30,452 nt of DNA, from NCBI GenBank assembly GCA_021372515.1, contig JAJFUG010000143.1:1-30452 (forward strand), in the 5' to 3' direction. The stretch is from a bacterium (lineage in GTDB: Bacteria; Gemmatimonadota; Glassbacteria; GWA2-58-10). The notes under the pieces were generated by a model, which saw only the letters and a program-made list of their open reading frames with translations, had not been told where the DNA came from and did not search any database. Within the stretch, counting starts at the first letter, position 1, and each line of letters starts with the position of its first letter. The translations under genes were made by a program, and so were the position numbers. Below are positions 15,018 to 20,376 of this stretch, one piece after another.

Positions 15018-15539
15018 ATGGACCCAGGTGACACTTTGAGCAGCCAGGTGCTGGTGCTGAACAACAGCTTCCAGCCGGTGCATATCTGCTCGGCGCGCCG
15101 GGCGATCATTCTGGCGATGCTGGGCAAGGCCGAGATTCTGGAGTATTACGACCACATTGTTGTCCGCACGGTGAGCCGTCAGTACCCCATTCCTTCTGTT
15201 ATCAGGCTTATGATCTACGTACAGCCCGGTCGCCGGACGATTTCGCTCAACCGGCGCAACCTGTTGCGGCGGGACGGGTACCGGTGCCAGTACTGCGGCT
15301 CCACCCACGACCCACTCACCACCGATCACATCGTCCCGCGGGCGCGCCAGGGCGAGGACAGTTGGGAAAACCTGGTCACCGCCTGTGTGAAATGCAACAA
15401 CCACAAGGGCAACCGCACCCCAGAGATGGCAGGTATGCACTTGCTGCGCCAGCCACGCCGTCCGAGCTATTTCTCGTTCATCCGTTTCCACCACCCGGCG
15501 GGCGAGAACAAGTGGCGGCGCTATCTGTTCCTGGACTGA
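15018..15539 (+). CDS. HNH endonuclease-family protein
   Basis: The product has 173 residues. The N-terminal part (SSQVLVLNNSFQPVHICSARRAI) is the conserved start of a widespread family of stand-alone HNH proteins. The HNH motif is complete: Cys90 and Cys93 (CQYCG), Asp103-His104 (TTDHIVPRARQG), Asn118 (WENLVTAC), Cys123 and Cys126 (CVKCNNHKG) and His129. A Zn site and one catalytic metal are expected, so nuclease activity is likely. The family is found in many phyla in ordinary chromosomal settings and is not tied to restriction or mobile elements here. No clear ribosome site; AAGG is 12 bases before the ATG. It is 43 bases after the LptE-like gene and probably co-transcribed. Confidence 0.85.
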   Translation: MDPGDTLSSQVLVLNNSFQPVHICSARRAIILAMLGKAEILEYYDHIVVRTVSRQYPIPSVIRLMIYVQPGRRTISLNRRNLLRRDGYRCQYCGSTHDPLTTDHIVPRARQGEDSWENLVTACVKCNNHKGNRTPEMAGMHLLRQPRRPSYFSFIRFHHPAGENKWRRYLFLD

Positions 15540-15598
15540 AAATCTCGTTCCGGCCACGGCCTGACGCCAATGGACAGGCCGCGGCCGGGTCACCGGAC

Positions 15599-16405
15599 AT
15601 GCTCTTCTCCGAGACGGCGGGCCGGATGGAAACACTGCGGGCCGAGGGACAATTCTTTTATGTGCGCTACAACCCCTGGGCCGAGGTGCCCGGCTTGGTG
15701 CACGGCGTGAGCCTGCGCCTGCCGGAGCGCGGCCGCGGCGAGGGTCTGCCGTTCCTGGGGGCGGAGCTGGCCGCGCGGGGTTTCCGTGATGCTTTCCGCC
15801 TGGCGCAGGTGCACGGACAGCGGGTGGTGGATGTAGGCCTGCTGGAGGGCGCCCTGGGCGAGGCTTTCTCGCTGGAGCATGTCTTGGAGGGTGACGGGCT
15901 GGTGGGGGTCGCGCCGGGGCTGGCCGCGGTGGTCTCGGCTGCGGACTGCGTGCCGGTGTTCGTGCTGGCGCGAAAGGCGCGGGCCTGGGCCCTGTTGCAC
16001 GCAGGCTGGCGTGGGATTGCGGCCGGGGTGCTCCAGGCGGGCCTGGCCCGTCTGGCCGAGCTGGCCGGGGCCGCTCCGCAGGAGCTGGAAATCTACCTCG
16101 GCCCGGCGATCTGCGGCGCCTGCTACGAGGTGGGGCGCGAGGTGGCGGTCTGGCTGGGAGTGCAGGGGCCGGAAACCCCCGGGTTCGCCGGGCGCACGCC
16201 GGGCGACGGCTGGAAGATCGACCTGCGCGCTCTCCTGGCGCAGCGGGCGCAGGAGCTGGGAGTGCCCGCGGCGAGCATCGCGGTCAGCCGCTGGTGCACG
16301 CGCTGCCACAACGACCTTTTCCATTCATTCCGCGCCGAGGCCGAGGCCGGCCTGGGCCGGATGTGGGCTTTCATGGGCTTTGCCGCAACGGAAAGTCAAA
16401 CCTGA
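15599..16405 (+). CDS. pgeF: YfiH/LACC1 family multicopper-like purine nucleoside phosphorylase (PgeF-like)
   Basis: About 268 residues. The family motifs are present: QVHGQRVVDV (His ligand), SAADCVPVFVLA (Cys ligand) and LLHAGWRGIAAGVL (His ligand), then IYLGPAICGACYEVG and the C-terminal RCHNDLFHSFR. Together they form the zinc site of this one-domain fold. Members split purine nucleosides or act as a peptidoglycan-editing factor that removes wrongly built UDP-MurNAc-L-Ser. The start is uncertain: ATG at 15599 or 15626, neither with a good ribosome site. The frame is open farther upstream but overlaps the HNH gene in another frame. Common companions (ftsZ, ylmE) are absent. Confidence 0.88.
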   Translation: MLFSETAGRMETLRAEGQFFYVRYNPWAEVPGLVHGVSLRLPERGRGEGLPFLGAELAARGFRDAFRLAQVHGQRVVDVGLLEGALGEAFSLEHVLEGDGLVGVAPGLAAVVSAADCVPVFVLARKARAWALLHAGWRGIAAGVLQAGLARLAELAGAAPQELEIYLGPAICGACYEVGREVAVWLGVQGPETPGFAGRTPGDGWKIDLRALLAQRAQELGVPAASIAVSRWCTRCHNDLFHSFRAEAEAGLGRMWAFMGFAATESQT

Positions 16406-16546
16406 TTTCCACTCCCGTCTTTCCCGCCGTAAAAAATGAAACCCTGTGGGCAATGGTGGAGTCATATTGTGTGAAGGGCAGCAGAAACCGGTTTTCAAAA
16501 AGCCTTACACTGATGATGAAACCCAAACTCCACACGGGAGACAACG

Positions 16547-16669
16547 ATGAAAGCCATGACACAGACCGTGAACACCAGCCCGGTGACAGTTTTCCTCCAG
16601 GTCACTTTCGGCACGGTTATCTACTTCGCGTTCGCCGCTTTCAGCCTGGGCCTGAACAACCTGATCTAA
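16547..16669 (+). CDS. Small one-helix membrane protein A (40 aa)
   Basis: ATG at 16547 with GGGAG 8 bases upstream; TAA at 16667. A polar start (MKAMTQTVNTSP) is followed by one long hydrophobic helix (VFLQVTFGTVIYFAFAAFSLGL) and NNLI. A strong terminator follows 28 bases after the stop, so it is a defined small transcription unit or the end of one. Too small for most gene finders. It shares the MKA(M/I) start, the (V/I)YFA motif and the overall plan with protein B. Family not recognised. Confidence 0.7.
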   Translation: MKAMTQTVNTSPVTVFLQVTFGTVIYFAFAAFSLGLNNLI

Positions 16670-16697
16670 TAAGCGGTGAGAACAGAATGAGACGAAG

Positions 16698-16726
16698 CCG
16701 GCGGAGAGAAATCTCCGCCGGTTTTT
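16698..16726 (+). terminator. Strong rho-independent terminator after small protein A
   Basis: Perfect 10-base stem CCGGCGGAGA / TCTCCGCCGG (16698-16707 with 16712-16721), GAAA tetraloop, then TTTTTGTC. Among the strongest terminators in the window. Confidence 0.95.
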
Positions 16727-16806
16727 GTCGCCAGGCTGGTTGTTTCGTTCCGGATACGATTTTTGAAACCTGGCAACCGGTTGACGGGTCTTAGTTAATG
16801 AAAGTC

Positions 16807-16824
16807 GAGAAAAGCGCTTTTCTC
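16807..16824. promoter_or_regulatory. 18-base perfect palindrome upstream of small protein B
   Basis: GAGAAAAGC at 16807-16815 is mirrored exactly at 16816-16824 with no spacer. It sits 48 bases before the ATG of protein B and 80 bases after the terminator of A. A symmetric site of this size suits a dimeric regulator; as RNA it could also form a 7-base stem with a GCGC loop. No factor is recognised. Confidence 0.5.
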
Positions 16825-16872
16825 CCTGGCTGGTCAAGACTGTAACCGATTCATTCCATCGAGGGAGAAAAA

Positions 16873-17010
16873 ATGAAAGCCATCCGCAGTGATAAGAATA
16901 ACGGTCCCGTATACGCTTGGGCCGGAGCCGTGATCTCGGCGGCGGTGTACTTCGCGGTGATCGATTTCGCCTGGGTGATGCTCTCGCTGTCGGGCGGAAA
17001 GCTGATATGA
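16873..17010 (+). CDS. Small one-helix membrane protein B (45 aa)
   Basis: ATG at 16873 with GAGGGAG about 5 bases upstream; TGA at 17008. A basic start (MKAIRSDKNNGP) is followed by a hydrophobic helix (VYAWAGAVISAAVYFAVIDFAWVML) and a polar tail (SLSGGKLI). One acidic residue (Asp32) lies inside the helix, which suggests contact with a partner within the membrane. It resembles protein A in start and in the VYFA/IYFA motif, so the two may be distant paralogs. Family not recognised. Confidence 0.7.
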   Translation: MKAIRSDKNNGPVYAWAGAVISAAVYFAVIDFAWVMLSLSGGKLI

Positions 17011-17202
17011 GAGAAAAAATACGAGGGATGCCCGAGGGGCCGCAGCCGGTGCAGGCGGATGCGGCCTTCTGCGTCCAGAAATATAACTCAGAAGAGGATT
17101 GTTTTTTACAACAAAAGTGGAACAAATAGTCAAGAATGGGGTTTTATCAATATCGATCCGCAAGGGGCGGGCCTGACAGAACAGAAAGGGAGGAGTCGGA
17201 GC

Positions 17203-17301
17203 ATGTATAGATTGATAATGAGAGGCAAAACCAGCGGTCTGGACCGCTGGCGCCGATTAGGGACGAGACATTCCAATCACGGAGGATATGAAGATGACTG
17301 A
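17203..17301 (+). CDS. Possible Arg-rich leader peptide (32 aa) before small protein C
   Basis: ATG at 17203 follows GGGAGGAG with a 7-base gap, a very strong ribosome site. The 32-codon frame is basic (MYRLIMRGKTSG, DRWRRLGTRHSN) and overlaps the start of protein C by 8 bases. Inside the frame is a perfect 9-base inverted repeat (17231-17239 with 17242-17250). Its stop lies where ribosomes would reach the start of C, so it may control C by coupling or attenuation. It may also be a chance frame. Confidence 0.4.
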   Translation: MYRLIMRGKTSGLDRWRRLGTRHSNHGGYEDD

Positions 17302-17401
17302 CCGTATGGATTATATAAAGTCTTCCGCAATGTTTCTGGGGCTGTACCTGTCTTACTTCTTCCTGCTGAGTTTTCTGCTGAGTCCTCTGACCGGACTCTG
17401 A
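17294..17401 (+). CDS. Small one-helix membrane protein C (35 aa)
   Basis: Start at 17294 is chosen over the in-frame ATG at 17288 because GGAGG is then 8 bases away instead of 2. The protein is MTDRMDYIKSS, then a long hydrophobic helix (AMFLGLYLSYFFLLSFLLSPL) and TGL. It shares with protein D an aromatic N-terminal half, a Tyr-Phe pair in mid-helix (SYFF / TYFM) and a Leu-rich end. Hairpins follow its stop. Family not recognised. Confidence 0.65.
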   Translation: MTDRMDYIKSSAMFLGLYLSYFFLLSFLLSPLTGL

Positions 17402-17424
17402 CAGAAAGCGGCTCAGCGGGGAAA

Positions 17425-17498
17425 GCAAGAGGCCGGCAGCCCGGAGAGGGCGGCCGGCTTCGCTGTTTAGAGGATAAATTCAGCCGGGAGGACCGGCT
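17425..17498 (+). other. Hairpins between small proteins C and D
   Basis: A compound stem built on GCCGGC (about 17433) and GCCGGC (about 17453) with an inner CCC/GGG pair is followed by TTCGCTGTTT and looks like a modest terminator for C. A second perfect 6-base stem AGCCGG-gagga-CCGGCT is at 17482-17498, in the leader of D. Confidence 0.55.
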
Positions 17499-17543
17499 TA
17501 CATATTCGAAGCGTAAGTATCGCACTGAACAAAGGAGAAGGAT

Positions 17544-17657
17544 ATGTTTTTCACGGAACGTGTGTTCGAGAAGGCCGGTTTTTTCGCCCGGGTGCTGGTG
17601 AGCATGCTGACTTATTTCATGGCCCTGGTCCTGCTGGCCGGGCTGATGGGATTCTAA
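17544..17657 (+). CDS. Small one-helix membrane protein D (37 aa)
   Basis: ATG at 17544 after AAAGGAG (7-base gap), TAA at 17655. The sequence MFFTERVFEKAGFFARV has a charged, aromatic amphipathic start; a hydrophobic helix follows (LVSMLTYFMALVLLAGLMGF) and runs to the last residue. A strong terminator follows at once. Similar in plan to protein C. Family not recognised. Confidence 0.7.
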   Translation: MFFTERVFEKAGFFARVLVSMLTYFMALVLLAGLMGF

Positions 17658-17682
17658 GCCGGAAAGGTTGTCCGGATATGAC

Positions 17683-17726
17683 AAGCCCGGACCTGGCTGT
17701 GTGGCCGGGTCCGGGCTTATATTTTT
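17683..17726 (+). terminator. Rho-independent terminator after small protein D
   Basis: An 11-base perfect outer stem AAGCCCGGACC / GGTCCGGGCTT, continued with one imperfect pair, then ATATTTTT. It ends the small-protein cluster and lies just before the end of the convergent monooxygenase-like gene. On the minus strand it lacks a T-run. Confidence 0.85.
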
Positions 17727-17733
17727 CACGGGT

Positions 17734-18057
17734 TCATTCCGCTGCAGCCGCTCTCACCCGTATCTCGTAGTGCTGCGAGCGCTGGTCGAAACGCGCCAGC
17801 ACCGCGCGCGCTTTGGGCGGGACCATCGCGGCTTCGTAGTCCTGACCGGCGAAATCGCGCACCGCGGCCAGGGAGTCGAAAGTCATGAGCGTGACGAACT
17901 CGGTCTCCTCGGCCAGGTCGCGGCGCAACAGGTGGATTTCACGGAAACCGGGGATGTGACGGTTGTTGATCCCGACAAAGATTTCCTCTTTCAGCAGGAC
18001 CTCGTACTTGTCCGCATTGGAATGGGTGGTCCAGCCGTGCCAGATTCGACTGATCAT
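17734..18057 (-). CDS. Antibiotic-biosynthesis-monooxygenase-like dimeric alpha/beta barrel protein
   Basis: The 107-residue start at 18057 (MISRIWHGWTT) is chosen because AAGGAG lies upstream and the family begins here; the frame is open 13 codons farther. The pattern RIWHGWTTHSNADKYEVLLKEE, then a middle strand with RRDLAEETEFVTLMTFDSL and a C-terminal VPPKARAVLARFDQRSQHYE, fits the ferredoxin-like ABM superfamily. Such small dimers are cofactor-free monooxygenases or heme-binding and sensing proteins; the reaction cannot be told. It is 60 bases downstream of nikR in the same direction, so probably in its operon. Confidence 0.75.
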   Translation of the reverse strand: MISRIWHGWTTHSNADKYEVLLKEEIFVGINNRHIPGFREIHLLRRDLAEETEFVTLMTFDSLAAVRDFAGQDYEAAMVPPKARAVLARFDQRSQHYEIRVRAAAAE

Positions 18058-18117
18058 TTGCGGGTCTCTCCTTCCGCTGGATTCGGCGGGTGCCATTACG
18101 GGTGGAGCCGCGGCTCT

Positions 18118-18534
18118 TCAGATGTCCCGGCCGGTGGTGGTCATGGTCAGCTTGGCGTGCTTGACCCCGCGGGTGGCCATCAGGTGGTCGGCCAGGCTCT
18201 TGATCTCGGTGTTGGGGCCTTTGAGGATGATGACCTCGAGGCAGTTGTCGTGGTCGATATGCACGTGGAGCGAGGAGATGATGATCTCGTGGTGCTCGTG
18301 CTGGATGTCGGTGAGGGTGTCGCCCAGGTCGCGCTGGTGGTGGTTGTAGACCAGGCTGAGCGAGGCCACGGTCACGGTGCCGTCCAGGCTCCACTGGTCG
18401 GCCACCAGGTGTTCGCGCATCAGGTCGCGCAGGGCCTCGCTTCGGTTCGAGTAGCCCTCGGCCAGGATATGGCGGTCGAAACGGTCCGCCAGGTCGGATT
18501 CGATGGATATCCCGAAGCGCTTGACTTTCTCCAT
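18118..18534 (-). CDS. nikR: Nickel-responsive transcriptional regulator NikR
   Basis: The 138-residue start at 18534 has GGGAGG 6 bases upstream. The ribbon-helix-helix DNA-binding domain is at residues 1-45 (KVKRFGISIESDLADRFDR, NRSEALRDLMRE). The ACT-like metal domain follows. All four high-affinity nickel ligands of the E. coli protein have counterparts: His79 (QHEHH), His90 and His92 (LHVHID) and Cys98 (DNCLE). It represses nickel uptake or nickel-enzyme genes when Ni is bound. No nickel transporter is in the window; the divergent radical SAM gene and its own promoter are the nearest targets. Confidence 0.92.
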   Translation of the reverse strand: MEKVKRFGISIESDLADRFDRHILAEGYSNRSEALRDLMREHLVADQWSLDGTVTVASLSLVYNHHQRDLGDTLTDIQHEHHEIIISSLHVHIDHDNCLEVIILKGPNTEIKSLADHLMATRGVKHAKLTMTTTGRDI

Positions 18535-18601
18535 GCATTCCTCCCGCAGGTGCGGCAAATGACGGCAGCCCGGATTGACAGCCCGACAGCCCGGGACTAA
18601 A

Positions 18602-18638
18602 TTGACCTCATGATGTGACATTCTGTCACTGCTATAAT
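18602..18638 (+). promoter_or_regulatory. Promoter-like region with inverted repeat between nikR and the radical SAM gene
   Basis: A perfect -10 TATAAT is at 18633-18638. Directly before it lies GTGACA-ttc-TGTCAC (18615-18629), a perfect inverted repeat placed between the -10 and where the -35 should be. TTGACC is at 18602 but 25 bases away, too far for a normal -35. The layout suits a repressor or activator site. It does not match the E. coli NikR operator spacing. Confidence 0.45.
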
Positions 18639-18767
18639 CTATCGCCGGAGGGCCTCCGGGGCAATCCGGTCCACAGTGGCGCCCGGCGGCAGCGAAACAT
18701 CTGGGGGCAGGCGGCCGTTTCAACAGGACAGACCGGACAGACGAGAGCTCAACCCAGCGGAGAGCGG

Positions 18768-20078
18768 ATGATAGACATAACGAAACTGTTGTGCGGTGAG
18801 CAGTCGAGCGGGGACGCGATCCGGTACGGGCACGCCGCGCAGCCCGCGGTGGCGCCGTCCTGCCCGCCCGCCGCCGGAGCCGCGGCCGCGCAGCACAGTG
18901 TACCGCAGACCGCTCCGATCAACGCCGCCGAGCGCCGTCCGGTGGTGGTGTTCAACTGCACGCGCCGCTGCAACCTGCGCTGCGTGCACTGCTACACGGA
19001 CAGCGAGAACAAGCGCTACTCGGGCGAGCTTAGCACGGACCAGGCCAAGGCGTTCCTGGCCGACCTGGCCGAATTCAAGACGCCGGCCGTGCTGTTCTCG
19101 GGCGGCGAGCCGCTGGTGCGCAAGGACATTTTCGAGCTGGTGCGTTTCGCCGTGGACCATGGCCTGCGGCCCACGCTTTCGACCAACGGCACCCTGATCG
19201 ACGAGAAGACGGCCTGGAAAGTGAAAGAGGCCGGGTTCACCTACGTGGGGATCAGCCTGGACGGGATCGGAGAGGTGAACGACTGTTTCCGGGGCAAAAA
19301 AGGCGCTTTCGAACTGGCTATGAGAGGATTCCGCAACCTGGTGGAGCTGGGCCAGCGCGTGGGCCTGCGCCTGACCCTCACCCGCAGCAACTACAATGAC
19401 CTGGAAGCGATTTTCGATTTCATCGAGCGCGAGCGGATCAACCGGGCCTGTTTCTACCACCTGGTCTACTCGGGACGCGGAGCGGGGATCGCCGAGAGCG
19501 ACCTGTCGCACAGCCAGAGCCGGGACGCGCTGGAGATAATCATGCGCCGCACGCGCGATTTCCACGCCCGCGGGCTCAATGTCAACATCCTGACCGTGGA
19601 CAACCACGTGGACGGTATCTACGTGCTGCGGCGCCTGGAGGCCGAGGGCAGCCCGCGCGCCGAGGCGGTGCGCAAGCTGCTGGAATGGAACCGCGGCGGG
19701 ATGTTCTCGACCGGCGTGGGGATCGGCGAGGTGGACTGGCACGGCGACGTGCACCCGGACCAGTTCTGGATGGACCACACGTTCGGTAACGTGCTCGAGC
19801 GCAAGTTCTCCGAGATATGGACCGACACCTCGGATCCCCTGATGGCCGGGCTTAAAGACCGGGCCGGGCGGATCCGCGGGCGCTGCCGCCTGTGCCGCTA
19901 CTTCGCGCTCTGCGGCGGGGCGATGCGCGTGCGGGCCGCGCGGGTGTACGATGACCCGTTCGGGCCCGACCCGGCCTGCTACCTGAGCGATGAGGAGATC
20001 GGGCTGACCGACGAGAAAAAGGCCGAGCTGGAGGCCGCGGGGGAGGTCTACCCCGTGCCGCCCGGCCTGGCCGGCTGA
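18768..20078 (+). CDS. ahbC: AhbC/NirJ-type radical SAM heme-biosynthesis protein
   Basis: The product has 436 residues. The start at 18768 is fixed by GGAG 8 bases upstream and by the family opening MIDITKLLCG followed by GDAIRYG, as in AhbC and NirJ. The radical SAM site is CNLRCVHC (Cys68, 72, 75), then SGGEPL (about 111) and ISLDG. A SPASM-like C-terminal part has CRLCRYFALCGG (about 371-382) and a later Cys. AhbC turns 12,18-didecarboxysiroheme into Fe-coproporphyrin III in the siroheme route to heme; NirJ acts in heme d1 synthesis. An Ala/Pro-rich insert of about 30 residues (about 23-52) separates the opening from the barrel. Partner genes (ahbA/B/D, nirDLGH) are absent, so the choice between heme and heme d1 stays open. 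Confidence 0.7.
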   Translation: MIDITKLLCGEQSSGDAIRYGHAAQPAVAPSCPPAAGAAAAQHSVPQTAPINAAERRPVVVFNCTRRCNLRCVHCYTDSENKRYSGELSTDQAKAFLADLAEFKTPAVLFSGGEPLVRKDIFELVRFAVDHGLRPTLSTNGTLIDEKTAWKVKEAGFTYVGISLDGIGEVNDCFRGKKGAFELAMRGFRNLVELGQRVGLRLTLTRSNYNDLEAIFDFIERERINRACFYHLVYSGRGAGIAESDLSHSQSRDALEIIMRRTRDFHARGLNVNILTVDNHVDGIYVLRRLEAEGSPRAEAVRKLLEWNRGGMFSTGVGIGEVDWHGDVHPDQFWMDHTFGNVLERKFSEIWTDTSDPLMAGLKDRAGRIRGRCRLCRYFALCGGAMRVRAARVYDDPFGPDPACYLSDEEIGLTDEKKAELEAAGEVYPVPPGLAG

Positions 20079-20107
20079 AAGGGTGGATTCCGGGACCGAG
20101 GCAGAAC

Positions 20108-20138
20108 AAGCTCCGGCTTGCCAACCGGGGCTTTTTTA
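20108..20138 (+). terminator. Rho-independent terminator of the radical SAM gene
   Basis: Nine-base stem AAGCTCCGG / CCGGGGCTT (one G-U pair), 8-base loop, then six T. It lies 30 bases after the stop. Confidence 0.85.
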
Positions 20139-20192
20139 TGTATTTTCGTGCATCGTCTGGTGTCGATTTTTCGTCAGCCGGGCAGGCGGCGC

Positions 20193-20305
20193 GCCTGGCG
20201 CGCCAGGCCGCAGACTGTTGGCTGGCGTGTGGCTGCGGCCGGAAAATGATACTGTCAGATTTCTGAGGGGCCCCTCGCGACTTTCCACTCCGGAGTCGGG
20301 AGGGG
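20193..20305. other. Hairpins in the gap before the BatA-like gene
   Basis: A 16-base perfect palindrome (GCCTGGCG mirrored) is at 20193-20208. A longer stem pairs CCCCTCGCGACT (20271-20282) with AGTCGGGAGGGG (20294-20305), one mismatch, 11-base loop. GAGGGG at 20265-20270 duplicates the right arm, so two pairings compete for the same CCCCTC. The 298-base gap holds no convincing gene. Confidence 0.45.
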
Positions 20306-20376
20306 TAGTTGTGTTTGAAAGCCGCGGCGGCGCTTGAGCCGGGCGGCCTCATTGCGCCCGGGCGCAGGATGGGACG

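Noticed and set aside
15018-15539. HNH gene as part of a defence or mobile system
   Set aside because: This HNH type is a common stand-alone chromosomal gene, and its neighbours are envelope and housekeeping genes; no methylase, transposase or toxin is nearby.
16771-16786. Sigma-54-like promoter TGGCAACCGGTTGAC before small protein B
   Set aside because: The -12 element reads AC instead of the required GC, and no enhancer-binding site is seen. It could equally be a lone TTGACG -35 without a -10.
16505-17125. 206-codon minus-strand frame across the small-protein cluster
   Set aside because: It reads through a strong terminator, has no ribosome site or motif, and covers four well-signalled features on the plus strand.
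17028-17127. Another small frame (MPEGPQPV...) between small proteins B and C
   Set aside because: GAGGG directly touches the ATG with no spacing; the product is polar with no helix and unlike its neighbours.
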